Notes under the pieces: generated by a model
Told to the model about the DNA's origin: nothing
The model's database searches: none
Seen by the model: the letters and a program-made list of their open reading frames with translations, nothing else
In this document: piece by piece, positions 1-8,637 of the stretch
Layout: each line of letters begins with the position of its first letter
Numbering within the stretch: position 1 is the stretch's first letter
Program-made: the position numbers and the translations under genes
NCBI RefSeq assembly: GCF_031458255.1
Contig: NZ_JAVDYC010000001.1
Location: 5,961,001-6,025,000 of the forward strand
DNA: 64,000 nucleotides
Reading direction: 5' to 3'
From: Catenuloplanes niger
GTDB taxonomy: Bacteria; Actinomycetota; Actinomycetes; Mycobacteriales; Micromonosporaceae

Positions 1-99
1 GACCTGTACGACGTGGACCGGACCTGGTACCTGTCCGGGCTGATGCTGGTGCGCCTCACGCTCAAGCCGGCCGGGCCGGACCAGGTGCGGGTCGGCTGA
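1..99 (+). CDS. C-terminal end of an upstream gene, truncated by the window edge
   Basis: The first 32 codons are open in frame 1 and end in a TGA at 97-99, two bases before the ATG of the glycosyltransferase gene. The visible tail (DLYDVDRTWYLSGLMLVRL) matches no family I recognise. The tight spacing suggests it is the previous gene of the polysaccharide operon. Nothing can be said about its start or function. Confidence 0.6.
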   Translation, partial: DLYDVDRTWYLSGLMLVRLTLKPAGPDQVRVG

Positions 100-101
100 C
101 C

Positions 102-1421
102 ATGCTCGCGTTCCTGCTCCAGCTCAACGCGTGGGCCACGACGGGTCAGCTGTACCTGTTCGCGCTCTTCATGATCATGATCTGGTCGCTCTGGCTGCTG
201 CGCGTCACGCTGGCGCGCTACTACCGGCCCTGGACCCGGCCGTACGAGACGAGCACCTCGGTGATCATCCCGGTGGTGGACGAGCCGGAGGAGCTGTTCC
301 GGTCCGTGCTGGAACGGATCATCGAGCAGCGGCCCACCGAGATCATCGTGGTGATCAACGGGCCGCGGAACGAGACGCTGGAGAAGCTCTGCGGCGCGCT
401 GGAGGTGCGCTGGGCGTGGACCGAGACGCCCGGCAAGCGGAACGCGCTGCAGATCGGCGTCGGCTTGATGACCTCGGACATCGCGGTCCTGGTCGACTCC
501 GACACGGTCTGGACCAGGGACACGCTGGCCGAGCTGATCAAGCCGTTCGCGGACCCGCGGGTCGGCGGCGTGACCACCCGCCAGCGCATCCTGGAGCCGG
601 ACCGGACCGTGCTGACCCGCTGGGCGGACTGGCTGGAGAACGTGCGCAACGAGTACTCGATGCCGGGCATGAGCGTGCTCGGCACCATCGGCTGCCTGCC
701 CGGCCGGACCATCGCGTTCCGCCGCTCGATCCTGGTGCGGTCGATGGAGAAGTTCCTGACCGAGAAGTTCCTGGGCGTGTTCCTGGAGGTCAGCGACGAC
801 CGTACGCTGACGAACTACACGCTGAGGGCCGGCTTCCGGACCGTCTACCAGTCCACCTCGCTGGTCTACACGGACGCGCCGCTGCGGCTCGGCAAGCTGG
901 CGAAGCAGCAGTACCGGTGGGCGCGCGGCTCGCAGTACAACACGCTGCGCATGCTGCCGTGGATGCTGCAGCACACGCCGCTGCTGGCGGTCTTCTACCT
1001 GGCCGACATCGTGGTGCCGTTCGTGCTGGTCGGCTCGTTCGTCTCGTGGGGCGTCACGCTGGTCACCGGGCGGCAGGCGGAGCTCTACGACGCGCTGCCG
1101 CTGCCCACCGCGCCGTGGGCCGCGCTCGGCCTGATCCTGCTGCTCAGCGGCGTGCTCACCACGCTGTCCCTGGCGTTGCGGTTCGGGCGGCACTTCGCGT
1201 ACCGGCCGATCGATCTGCGGCATCTGCCGGCGTTCATGCTGATCAACACGTTCCTGCTGATGCCGGTCCGGGTGCTCGGCTTCTTCCGGATGGCGCACAA
1301 TGCCGGCTGGGGCACCCGTGCCGGTGGCTTCGCCGGCGAGAAGGAGCGCAACCCGTTGCTGATCGTCCCGTACCTGCTGGGGGCCCTGATGCTCGGGGTG
1401 TCGGTGATGATCGGTGTCTGA
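102..1421 (+). CDS. Processive family 2 glycosyltransferase (hyaluronan/cellulose synthase type)
   Basis: A 439-aa integral membrane glycosyltransferase, predicted to polymerise an extracellular or cell-wall polysaccharide from a nucleotide sugar on the cytoplasmic face and extrude it. A transmembrane helix lies at about residues 16-36, the GT-A catalytic domain at about 50-280, and a hydrophobic C-terminal half carries several membrane spans. The processive D,D,D,QxxRW signature is present: DSD at 132-134, SDDR at 231-234 and QQYRW at 269-273. The ATG follows the previous stop by 2 nt and the 3' end overlaps the next gene by 8 nt, so it sits inside an operon. The sugar specificity cannot be read from the sequence. 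Family call firm, product unknown. Confidence 0.9.
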   Translation: MLAFLLQLNAWATTGQLYLFALFMIMIWSLWLLRVTLARYYRPWTRPYETSTSVIIPVVDEPEELFRSVLERIIEQRPTEIIVVINGPRNETLEKLCGALEVRWAWTETPGKRNALQIGVGLMTSDIAVLVDSDTVWTRDTLAELIKPFADPRVGGVTTRQRILEPDRTVLTRWADWLENVRNEYSMPGMSVLGTIGCLPGRTIAFRRSILVRSMEKFLTEKFLGVFLEVSDDRTLTNYTLRAGFRTVYQSTSLVYTDAPLRLGKLAKQQYRWARGSQYNTLRMLPWMLQHTPLLAVFYLADIVVPFVLVGSFVSWGVTLVTGRQAELYDALPLPTAPWAALGLILLLSGVLTTLSLALRFGRHFAYRPIDLRHLPAFMLINTFLLMPVRVLGFFRMAHNAGWGTRAGGFAGEKERNPLLIVPYLLGALMLGVSVMIGV

Positions 1422-2523
1422 CGAGGGCACGTTCACGCTGTCCGAGCTGTCCAAGGTGGCCCGGGACGAGCGCAACGGCCGGCTGCGCTTCCGGGTCTGG
1501 ACGACCGTGAACGCGGTCGCGCTGCTGGTGCTGGCCGGGTGGGTGCTGATGCCGGACTCGACCGGTTCGGACATGAAGCCGATCGACGGCCGGGCCGCGG
1601 CCGCGGCCGCGATGGACGTGGCGGCACCGCCCACCAAGGCGGAGATCCTCGCGATCGAGGGCGTCCGGTTCGGGCTGAGCGCGCCGCAGGTGCCGTACTC
1701 CACCACGGAACTCGACCGGATCGGCACCGCCGCCGGCACGCTGCCCACGCTGCTGCAGTACTTCGTGAAGTGGTCGGAGGAGCTGCGCCCGGAGAGCATC
1801 GAGCTGTCCTACGCGCAGAACGCGGTTCCGGTCGTCTCCTGGGAGCCGTGGGCCGGTTCGGAGGCCGGCGAGGACCAGCCGGAGTACGCGCTGGCCCGGA
1901 TCGCGTCCGGCGCGCACGACGACTACGTCCGGGAGTTCGCCACCACGATCCGGGACGCGCGCTACCCGGTCGCGCTGCGCTTCGCGCACGAGATGAACGG
2001 CGCCTGGTACCCGTGGTCGGAGCGCCGCTCCGGCAACGCGCCGGGCGACTACGTCAAGGCGTGGCGGCACGTGCACGACGTGTTCCGCGAGGTCGGCGCG
2101 ACCAACGTGATCTGGGTGTGGAGCCCGAACATCCTGCGCCCGGTGCCGAACGTCAGCATCGAGGCGCTCTACCCCGGCGACGAGTACGTGGACTGGGCCG
2201 GCTTCGTCGGCTACGCGGTGCACGAGACGACCGCGGCGGCGGTGTTCGCGCCGACCGTCGCGGCGATCCGGAAGTTCACCAACAAGCCGCTGCTGATCAC
2301 GGAGACCGGCGTGCTGCCGAGCGACCGGAAGGCCGGCTGGATCACGGACTTCTTCGCGTGGCTGCCCACCCAGGAGGGGCTGGTCGGCTTCGTCTGGTTC
2401 GAGTTCAGCAAGGACGAGGGCGGCACGGAGGACTGGCGGTTCAGCGTCGACAGCCGGTACGCCGCGGCGTTCAAAGAGGGAATGGCCAAGTTGACACCCG
2501 CGGCGCCGCCGCTCGGGTTCTGA
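1414..2523 (+). CDS. Membrane-anchored GH26-like glycoside hydrolase (beta-mannanase type)
   Basis: A 369-aa protein starting at a GTG that overlaps the end of the glycosyltransferase gene. A short cytoplasmic N-terminus is followed by one transmembrane helix (about residues 28-46), which places the catalytic domain outside the membrane. Two clan GH-A landmarks are visible: HEMNGAWYPW with the likely acid/base Glu193 (the HEMNG motif is typical of GH26) and LLITETGV with the likely nucleophile Glu297. Pairing a hydrolase with a processive synthase is common in exopolysaccharide operons, where it trims or releases the nascent chain; that role here is inferred. The substrate may be a mannan or another beta-linked glucan. 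Confidence 0.8.
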   Translation: MSDEGTFTLSELSKVARDERNGRLRFRVWTTVNAVALLVLAGWVLMPDSTGSDMKPIDGRAAAAAAMDVAAPPTKAEILAIEGVRFGLSAPQVPYSTTELDRIGTAAGTLPTLLQYFVKWSEELRPESIELSYAQNAVPVVSWEPWAGSEAGEDQPEYALARIASGAHDDYVREFATTIRDARYPVALRFAHEMNGAWYPWSERRSGNAPGDYVKAWRHVHDVFREVGATNVIWVWSPNILRPVPNVSIEALYPGDEYVDWAGFVGYAVHETTAAAVFAPTVAAIRKFTNKPLLITETGVLPSDRKAGWITDFFAWLPTQEGLVGFVWFEFSKDEGGTEDWRFSVDSRYAAAFKEGMAKLTPAAPPLGF

Positions 2524-2533
2524 GGAGCGTGTC

Positions 2534-3841
2534 ATGAGACGGCGTTTTCTGCTGACCGGCGCGGCCGGTGCGGCCGCTACCGTGGTGGTCGCCGGCCCGG
2601 CGAAGGCGGCCCCCGCGAAGACGGCCCCGGCGAAGACGGCCCCGGCGAAGGCGGCCCCGGAGACGGCCGCGGCCGGTGACGAGACCGTGGACGGCTCGCT
2701 CACGGTCGGCGACGGTTCGGTCAGCCGGTCGCTGACCGTGATGTCGTCGTTCGCCGGCGGGGACGACGTGCCCGGCAGCACCACCGCGTACGACTCGACC
2801 GGCCGGATCAACCTGCTCTCGTACCAGCGCGCCTACGTCCGCCAGTACGGCGAGACGATCCGCAACTTCCTGATGCGCAAGGACGCGAAGGCGATGACCG
2901 CCTGGTACGGCCCGGACAAGCTCTACGACGCGAACCGGGACGCGATCGGTGACTGGACCGACCCGAACCAGTTCTCCCCGTGGGTGTGGACCGGCGCGCA
3001 CTACGAGGCGAACGACCAGGGCTCGCTGCACGCGCACTGGGAGGTCGAGGTTCCGGACAGCAAGGGCGCGCTGCAGGGCCGCTTCGAGATCCTGTTCGCG
3101 GACCAGGCGACCGGCAAGATCGGCCTGGACACCACGAAGATCCTCACCAACCTGGCGCACTTCGTGGTGCGCTGCTCGAACAACCAGCAGCTGCGCCTGC
3201 AGGCCGTGGCCGGCTGGGAGAAGGCGATCGTCTTCACGAACGACACGGACGCGACCCGCCAGCGCTGGAAGATCCGCAGCACCGGCGAGGCGGAGAGCGG
3301 CGCGAACGCGGGCAGCAACTTCGAGCTGGCCCGGTACGACGACGCCGGTACCATGATCGACCAGCCGATCATCGTCAACCGGGCCACCGGTCAGATCACG
3401 CTCTGCGGGCGGTCCGGCACCGGCGGCGGCGTGGTCGTCAACCGCGCCGGCACCGGCGTCGCACTCGCCGTCAACAGCACCGGCGCGGCCGGGCAGGGCG
3501 TGCTGGTCAGCGGCGCGGACACCGCCTCGGCGGCGTACCAGACGAAGGTCACCGGCGACACCGTCAACCGCTTCCGGGTGATGACGGACGGAAAGCTGGA
3601 GTGGGGCGGCGGCACCGGCCGGGACACCAACCTCTACCGCGCGGGCACGGACGTCCTCAAGACCGACGACAGCCTGCACGTGGGCGCCCAGCTGCGCCAC
3701 CTCGGCACCGGCCTCGGCTTCTTCGGCGCCAACGCGGTGGCCAAGCCGGCCGTGTCCGGTTCCCGCGGGGGCAACGCGGCCCTCACCTCCCTGATCACGG
3801 CTCTGACCTCGCTCGGCCTGATCACGAACTCGACCAGCTGA
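2534..3841 (+). CDS. Tat-exported fibre-like protein of unknown function
   Basis: A 435-aa protein with a twin-arginine leader (RRRFLLTG at residues 2-9, hydrophobic stretch to about 23) and a low-complexity APAKTAPAKTAPAKAAP segment at about 24-45. The middle (about 80-290) is rich in aromatic and charged residues and matches no enzyme I recognise. The C-terminal 110 residues look beta-repetitive and end in GSRGGNAALTSLITALTSLG, close to the last residues of many actinophage tail-fibre or minor tail proteins. It is 10 nt downstream of the GH26-like gene and 11 nt upstream of a small coiled-coil gene. I infer an exported, possibly trimeric, surface fibre. No catalytic residues identified. Confidence 0.75.
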   Translation: MRRRFLLTGAAGAAATVVVAGPAKAAPAKTAPAKTAPAKAAPETAAAGDETVDGSLTVGDGSVSRSLTVMSSFAGGDDVPGSTTAYDSTGRINLLSYQRAYVRQYGETIRNFLMRKDAKAMTAWYGPDKLYDANRDAIGDWTDPNQFSPWVWTGAHYEANDQGSLHAHWEVEVPDSKGALQGRFEILFADQATGKIGLDTTKILTNLAHFVVRCSNNQQLRLQAVAGWEKAIVFTNDTDATRQRWKIRSTGEAESGANAGSNFELARYDDAGTMIDQPIIVNRATGQITLCGRSGTGGGVVVNRAGTGVALAVNSTGAAGQGVLVSGADTASAAYQTKVTGDTVNRFRVMTDGKLEWGGGTGRDTNLYRAGTDVLKTDDSLHVGAQLRHLGTGLGFFGANAVAKPAVSGSRGGNAALTSLITALTSLGLITNSTS

Positions 3842-3852
3842 ACGGGGAAATC

Positions 3853-4005
3853 ATGGACCTGACGATCGAGGACTTCCAGCAGGTGCTCTTCGAGCTCTAC
3901 ATGGCGCAGCGGGAGAACAACCAGCTGCGCGCGGAGGTGGCGAAGCTGCGGGAAGCGCTCGCCGCCGCCCAGTCGCACTCGCACGGCCCCGCGGACGCCG
4001 AATGA
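3853..4005 (+). CDS. 50-aa coiled-coil protein
   Basis: A small ORF (MDLTIEDFQQ start, ADAE end) preceded by the purine-rich stretch GGGGAAA and overlapping the next gene by ATGA at 4002-4005. Residues 15-40 (MAQRENNQLRAEVAKLREAL) show a heptad pattern expected of a short parallel coiled coil; there is no signal peptide or membrane segment. Small Asn/Leu heptad proteins of this kind also sit next to tail-fibre genes in actinophages. Function unknown. The strong translational coupling and conserved-looking heptads support a real gene. Confidence 0.7.
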   Translation: MDLTIEDFQQVLFELYMAQRENNQLRAEVAKLREALAAAQSHSHGPADAE

Positions 4006-5480
4006 GCCGCCGCACCGGCCTGACCGTTGCCGTGGTCGCGGCCGTGCTGGTGATCGCGCTGTCCGTGGCCGTGGTCGTGGTCGGGCTGGGCAACGCGTCG
4101 ACGGAGGACGGGACCACGGCCGGGGGCAAGACCGTGACGGTCGACGCCGCGCAGGACCTGGGACCGTTCGACAACCCGGCCGGCTTCCAGAACCAGAGCG
4201 GGCCCGCGTACCCGCTGGGCTCGGCGGACCTGGACCGGGTCGCCCGGCTGGAGCCGCGGGTGGTGCGCGCCTGGTTCAAGCCGCATCAGTACTACGACCG
4301 GCAGACGAAGAAGTTCAACTTCGACTACCCGACCGCCGGGGGTACGACCGCGTACGACTACCTCGACCAGGTGGCCGCGCAGGGCAAGTCGATCATCGGC
4401 AACTTCGACCAGTGCGACCAGGCGCTGATGCGGCTGAACGCCACGGCGGACTGCCGGTGGGTGCTCAAGGCCGGGCTGATGCACTACAAGAAGAAGTACC
4501 CGTCGCTGCGGTACATCGAGGTGTTCAACGAGCCGGACAAGACCTGGGAGCCGACCGAGGTCGAGCAGCCGGCCATGCCGCTGGAGGACTACTACCGCTG
4601 GTACCAGGTCGCGTACCAGGTGGTGAACGAGGTCAACGACGAGCTGAAGCCGGGCGTGCCGCTGGAGATCGGCGGGCCCGCGTCGTACACGTTCAACGAG
4701 GACTTCTTGACCGGCTTCCTGGACCTCTACGTCAAGGACGACAACAAGGACAAGAAGTTCGCGTTCATCTCGTACCACCAGTACAAGCAGCGGGACCGGC
4801 CGGCCGCGGTGGCGCAGGAACGGGAGATCGTCCGCGGCTGGATGCGGGACCGGAAGCTGGACGAGAACCGGCCGGTCTTCGTCACCGAGTACGGCGTGTT
4901 CCCGGGCGCGAACACCGGCACCACGTTCGAGGCCGACCTGCTCACGCACGCGGCCGGGATGGCCACGCTGGGCCGCTACTACGCGTACAGCGGGACCGAG
5001 ATGTACATGCACTGGGTCTACGACCACCTGGACAACGAGCGTAAGTCGATGTTCGTGGACGCGGTCGACGGTGGCGTCTACCCGTACTACAACCTGGTGC
5101 TGATGCAGCGCATGCTGGGCACCCGGCTGGTGCCGGCGGAGTCGAACGCGGTCGCGGACACCGGCATCGGCGTCTCCGCGCTCGCCACCACCGGCGACCG
5201 GAAGGTGGCCGTGCTGCTGACCAACTACCAGTGGACGGACGGCGCGGCCGAGCACGACGTGACGCTGGCGCTGCGGAACCTGCCGGAGTCGCTCACCGCG
5301 GGCGAGGTGACGGTCGAGCGGTACCTGGTGGACGCGCAGACCAGCAACCGGGCCCACAACGAACTGGGCCAGGACCTGCAACGGGTCGAGCGGTACGACA
5401 CGAAGCTCGGCGCGTCCGCGGACCTGAGCCTGCACCTCGGCGTGAACGCCATGTCCCTGGTGGTGGTCACCGCCAAGTGA
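4002..5480 (+). CDS. Membrane-anchored glycoside hydrolase, clan GH-A (GH39/GH5-like)
   Basis: A 492-aa protein with an N-terminal transmembrane anchor (about residues 7-29) and an extracytoplasmic TIM-barrel. The likely acid/base is Glu177 in YIEVFNEPDK and the likely nucleophile is Glu296 in VFVTEYGVFPG; a SYHQYKQRD segment lies between them. The C-terminal 120 residues form a beta-rich domain typical of GH39/GH5 accessory modules. It is the last gene of the operon and the second hydrolase beside the synthase, so it probably remodels or degrades the same polymer. Which family it belongs to needs a profile search. Confidence 0.75.
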   Translation: MSRRTGLTVAVVAAVLVIALSVAVVVVGLGNASTEDGTTAGGKTVTVDAAQDLGPFDNPAGFQNQSGPAYPLGSADLDRVARLEPRVVRAWFKPHQYYDRQTKKFNFDYPTAGGTTAYDYLDQVAAQGKSIIGNFDQCDQALMRLNATADCRWVLKAGLMHYKKKYPSLRYIEVFNEPDKTWEPTEVEQPAMPLEDYYRWYQVAYQVVNEVNDELKPGVPLEIGGPASYTFNEDFLTGFLDLYVKDDNKDKKFAFISYHQYKQRDRPAAVAQEREIVRGWMRDRKLDENRPVFVTEYGVFPGANTGTTFEADLLTHAAGMATLGRYYAYSGTEMYMHWVYDHLDNERKSMFVDAVDGGVYPYYNLVLMQRMLGTRLVPAESNAVADTGIGVSALATTGDRKVAVLLTNYQWTDGAAEHDVTLALRNLPESLTAGEVTVERYLVDAQTSNRAHNELGQDLQRVERYDTKLGASADLSLHLGVNAMSLVVVTAK

Positions 5481-5545
5481 CGACGATCGCCGGCCGGGCC
5501 GCCCCCGGCCGGCGATCCGGCCGTTGTAACGTTCAAGCCAGGGTA

Positions 5546-5574
5546 TTGACGCTCATCGAACCAACCCCTAACGT
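5546..5574 (+). promoter_or_regulatory. Putative sigma-70 promoter of the sugar ABC operon
   Basis: TTGACG at 5546-5551 and TAACGT at 5569-5574 are separated by 17 bp, close to the actinobacterial housekeeping consensus. They lie 62 bp upstream of the chosen start of the solute-binding protein and downstream of the previous operon. Inferred from motif and position only. Confidence 0.55.
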
Positions 5575-5635
5575 CTGAGCCCACGGTCTGCAGTGACGTA
5601 CTGAAATGTATGGATCATTCGAGGGGTTGGCCCGG

Positions 5636-6895
5636 ATGGCGTCGACAAAACGATTCAGGGCGGCGCTCGCCGTGCTGCTGCTGGCCGGCAGGCTGACCGC
5701 CTGCGGGGGCGGCGACGACGCGGGCGGCGACGTCACGCTGCGGTTCTCCTGGTGGGGCAACGCGGACCGGGCCGCGCTCATGCAGCAGTCGATCGACCTG
5801 TTCCAGGCGGCGAATCCGACGATCACGGTGACCCCGAGCTTCCAGGAGTTCGAGGCGTACTGGCAGAAGATGGCGACCGAGACCGCCGGCGGCAACGCGC
5901 CGGACGTGCTCCAGATGGACTTCGCCTACCTGCGGGAGTACGCGGACCGCAACGTCCTGCTCGACCTGAAGAAGACCGACGTCAGGGTGGACGACCTGAT
6001 CCCGGCGTTCCAGGGCGTCGGCGAGGTGGACGGCGCGCTCTACGGCGTTCCCACCGGCGGCAACACGTGGTGCATGTTCTACAACCCGGCACTGCTGGCC
6101 GCCGCGGGCGTCGAGGAGCCGGCGGCCGGCATCACCTGGGACCAGTACCACGCGCTGGTCGACACGGTCTCGAAGAAGGGCGCCGGCCGCACCTACGGCG
6201 GCAGCAACTACCGCTCGGTGATCTACAGCTTCGAGTCGTACCTGCTCCAGCGCGGCGGCACCCTCTACACCGAGGACGGCGCGCTCGGCTTCACCGAGCA
6301 GCAGCTGATCGACTACTGGACGGTCGGCAAGCAGTACGTCGACGACGGCCGGTTCATCCCGTCGGAGAAGGTCGCGCAGATCGAGCCGGCCTCGCCGATC
6401 ACCAAGGACCTGATCGCCACCGAGTTCCGCTGGGACAACTTCTTCGCGCGGTACGCGGCCGAGACCGAGGCCGAACTCAAGATCGGTCCGGTGCCCGTGA
6501 CGGCGGCGGGCGGCCCCACCGGGCAGTACCTGAAGCCGGCCATGCTGCTCTCCGCGTCCGCGCGCACCGACCATCCGGACGAGGCCGCCAAGCTGATCAG
6601 CTTCCTGATCAACGACCCGCAGGTCGGCCGGATCTTCGGCAGCAACCGCGGCATCCCGGCCACGAACGCGCAGCGCGAGGCGGCCGTGCTGGAGGGACCG
6701 GCGCTCGCCATCGCCGAGTACGAGAAGGCGATCGCGCCGCTGCTGCAGAAGGCGCCGCCCGCACCGCCGAAGGGCGCGGGCACGGTGGAGGCCGCGTTCC
6801 TGCGCATCGCGGACGAGATCAGCTACGGCCGGTCCTCCGTGCCGGACGCGGTCGACACCTTCTTCACCGAGGCCGAGGACACGCTCGCCGGATGA
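5636..6895 (+). CDS. Extracellular sugar-binding lipoprotein of an ABC importer
   Basis: A 419-aa family 1 solute-binding protein for carbohydrate import. I chose the ATG at 5636 because GAGGGG lies 9 nt upstream and because it gives a compact lipoprotein signal, with hydrophobic residues 9-19 and lipobox LTAC, Cys23 being the lipidated residue. The body shows the usual pattern of this family (VTLRFSWWGN near the N-terminus, PDVLQMDF, YGVPTGGNTWCMFYNP). It overlaps the first permease by ATGA. No ATPase gene follows, so energy probably comes from a shared MsiK-type ATPase elsewhere, as in other actinomycetes (family knowledge). Substrate unknown; hydrolases next door suggest an oligosaccharide. 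Confidence 0.9.
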   Translation: MASTKRFRAALAVLLLAGRLTACGGGDDAGGDVTLRFSWWGNADRAALMQQSIDLFQAANPTITVTPSFQEFEAYWQKMATETAGGNAPDVLQMDFAYLREYADRNVLLDLKKTDVRVDDLIPAFQGVGEVDGALYGVPTGGNTWCMFYNPALLAAAGVEEPAAGITWDQYHALVDTVSKKGAGRTYGGSNYRSVIYSFESYLLQRGGTLYTEDGALGFTEQQLIDYWTVGKQYVDDGRFIPSEKVAQIEPASPITKDLIATEFRWDNFFARYAAETEAELKIGPVPVTAAGGPTGQYLKPAMLLSASARTDHPDEAAKLISFLINDPQVGRIFGSNRGIPATNAQREAAVLEGPALAIAEYEKAIAPLLQKAPPAPPKGAGTVEAAFLRIADEISYGRSSVPDAVDTFFTEAEDTLAG

Positions 6896-7806
6896 CCACG
6901 ATCCCCGCGCGGGTACGGTACGGGGACGCCACGGCGGGGCTGCTGTTCCTGACCCCGTGGCTGCTCGGCATGCTGCTGCTCACGATCGGCCCGATGCTGG
7001 CCTCGCTCTACCTGTCGTTCACCGACTACGACCTGTTCGACACGCCGGAGTGGGTCGGCCTGGACAACTACCGGCGGATGTTCGACGACCCGCGCTACCT
7101 GCAGTCCGTCACGGTCACCACCGCTTACGTGGCGCTGGCCGTGCCGCTCAAGCTGGCCGCCGCGCTCGGCGTGGCGCTGCTGCTCAACCGGCCGCGTCTC
7201 GGCCAGGGGCTGTACCGGTCCGCGTTCTACGCGCCGTCGCTGATCGGGGCCAGCGTCAGCCTGTCGCTGGTCTGGAAGAGCATCTTCTCCGACGACGCGG
7301 TCGTGGACCGGGGCCTGGCCGCGATCGGGCTGGACACCGGCGGCTGGGTCGGCCGGCCGGAGTTCTCGCTGCCGATGCTGGTGCTGCTGGCCGCCTGGCA
7401 GTTCGGCGGGCCGATGGTCATCTTTCTGGCCGGGCTGAAACAGATCCCCGGCGAGCTGTACGAGGCGGCCGCGGTCGACGGCGCCGGACCGTGGCGCCGG
7501 TTCCGCGCGGTCACGCTGCCGATGCTGTCGCCGGTGCTCTTCTTCAACCTGCTGCTGGAGATCATCGGCGCGTTCCAGGTGTTCACGTCCGCGTTCGTGA
7601 TCGCGACCGGCGCGGCCGGCGGTGGCGGGCCGGCCGGTTCCACACTGCTCTACACGGTCTACCTCTACGGCCGGGGATTCGTCGACTTCCGGATGGGATA
7701 CGCGTCCGCGATGGCCTGGATGCTGGTGCTCGGCGTCGGGCTGGTCACCGCGCTGCTGTTCCGGACCAGCCGGATGTGGGTGCACTACGCGGGGGACAGG
7801 GCATGA
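6892..7806 (+). CDS. Carbohydrate ABC transporter permease (MalF/UgpA type)
   Basis: A 304-aa inner-membrane permease with about six transmembrane helices. The EAA loop that contacts the ATPase is visible as YEAAAVDGAGPWRRFRAVTL in the second half. Start ATG at 6892 overlaps the binding-protein stop and its own stop overlaps the next permease by ATGA, so the three subunits are translationally coupled in equal stoichiometry. Confidence 0.92.
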   Translation: MTTIPARVRYGDATAGLLFLTPWLLGMLLLTIGPMLASLYLSFTDYDLFDTPEWVGLDNYRRMFDDPRYLQSVTVTTAYVALAVPLKLAAALGVALLLNRPRLGQGLYRSAFYAPSLIGASVSLSLVWKSIFSDDAVVDRGLAAIGLDTGGWVGRPEFSLPMLVLLAAWQFGGPMVIFLAGLKQIPGELYEAAAVDGAGPWRRFRAVTLPMLSPVLFFNLLLEIIGAFQVFTSAFVIATGAAGGGGPAGSTLLYTVYLYGRGFVDFRMGYASAMAWMLVLGVGLVTALLFRTSRMWVHYAGDRA

Positions 7807-8636
7807 GACGGCTTCGCTCGGTGGCCTGGCACGCCGGTGCCGTCCTGCTGCTGATCGTGGTGCTCTACCCGGTGGTGTGGATGATCAGCTCGTCGTTCAA
7901 GGACTCCCGGGACATCATCGGCGACCTCGACCTGCTGCCCGCGCCGCCGACCGGCCGCAACTACGCCACCGCGGTCGAGGGCGTGGCCGGGATCAGCGTG
8001 TGGCGGCTGTTCGGCAACTCACTGCTGCTGGCCGTGCTGTCCGTGATCGGGACCGTGGTGTCCAGCACGCTCGCGGCGTACGCGTTCGCCCGGGTCCGGT
8101 TCCGCGGCCGCGGCCTGCTGTTCGCGCTCATGATCAGCACGTTGCTGCTGCCGTTCCACGTGCTGATCATCCCGCAGTACATCGTGTTCCAGCGCCTGGA
8201 CCTGATCGACACGTACCTCCCGCTGCTGGTCGGGAAGTTCCTCGCGGTCGAGGCGTTCTTCGTGTTCCTGCTGGTCCAATTCATGCGCACGCTGCCGTAC
8301 GAGCTGGACGAGTCCGCGCGGATCGACGGCGCCGGCCACGGGCGGATCTTCTGGAACATCGTGCTGCCGCTGTCCCGCCCCGCACTGATCACCACGTCGA
8401 TCTTCACGTTCATCTGGACGTGGAACGACTTCTTCGGGCCGCTGATCTACCTCTCCACACCGGACCGGTACCCGCTGCCGCTCGCGCTGCAGCTCTACAT
8501 CGACCAGACCGAGGCCACCGACTACGGCGCGCTGATCGCGATGTCGACGCTGGCGCTGCTGCCGGTCGTCCTGTTCTTCCTGGTCTTCCAGCGCTTCCTG
8601 ATCGAGGGCGTCGCCACGTCCGGCCTGAAGGGCTGA
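7803..8636 (+). CDS. Carbohydrate ABC transporter permease (MalG/UgpE type)
   Basis: A 277-aa second permease subunit with an N-terminal helix ending in YPVVWMISSSFK, typical of the MalG/UgpE branch, and an EAA-like loop (LDESARIDGAGHGRIFWNI). It partners the preceding permease. One nucleotide separates its stop from the ATG of the YesL-like gene. Confidence 0.92.
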   Translation: MRRLRSVAWHAGAVLLLIVVLYPVVWMISSSFKDSRDIIGDLDLLPAPPTGRNYATAVEGVAGISVWRLFGNSLLLAVLSVIGTVVSSTLAAYAFARVRFRGRGLLFALMISTLLLPFHVLIIPQYIVFQRLDLIDTYLPLLVGKFLAVEAFFVFLLVQFMRTLPYELDESARIDGAGHGRIFWNIVLPLSRPALITTSIFTFIWTWNDFFGPLIYLSTPDRYPLPLALQLYIDQTEATDYGALIAMSTLALLPVVLFFLVFQRFLIEGVATSGLKG

Positions 8637-8637
8637 G

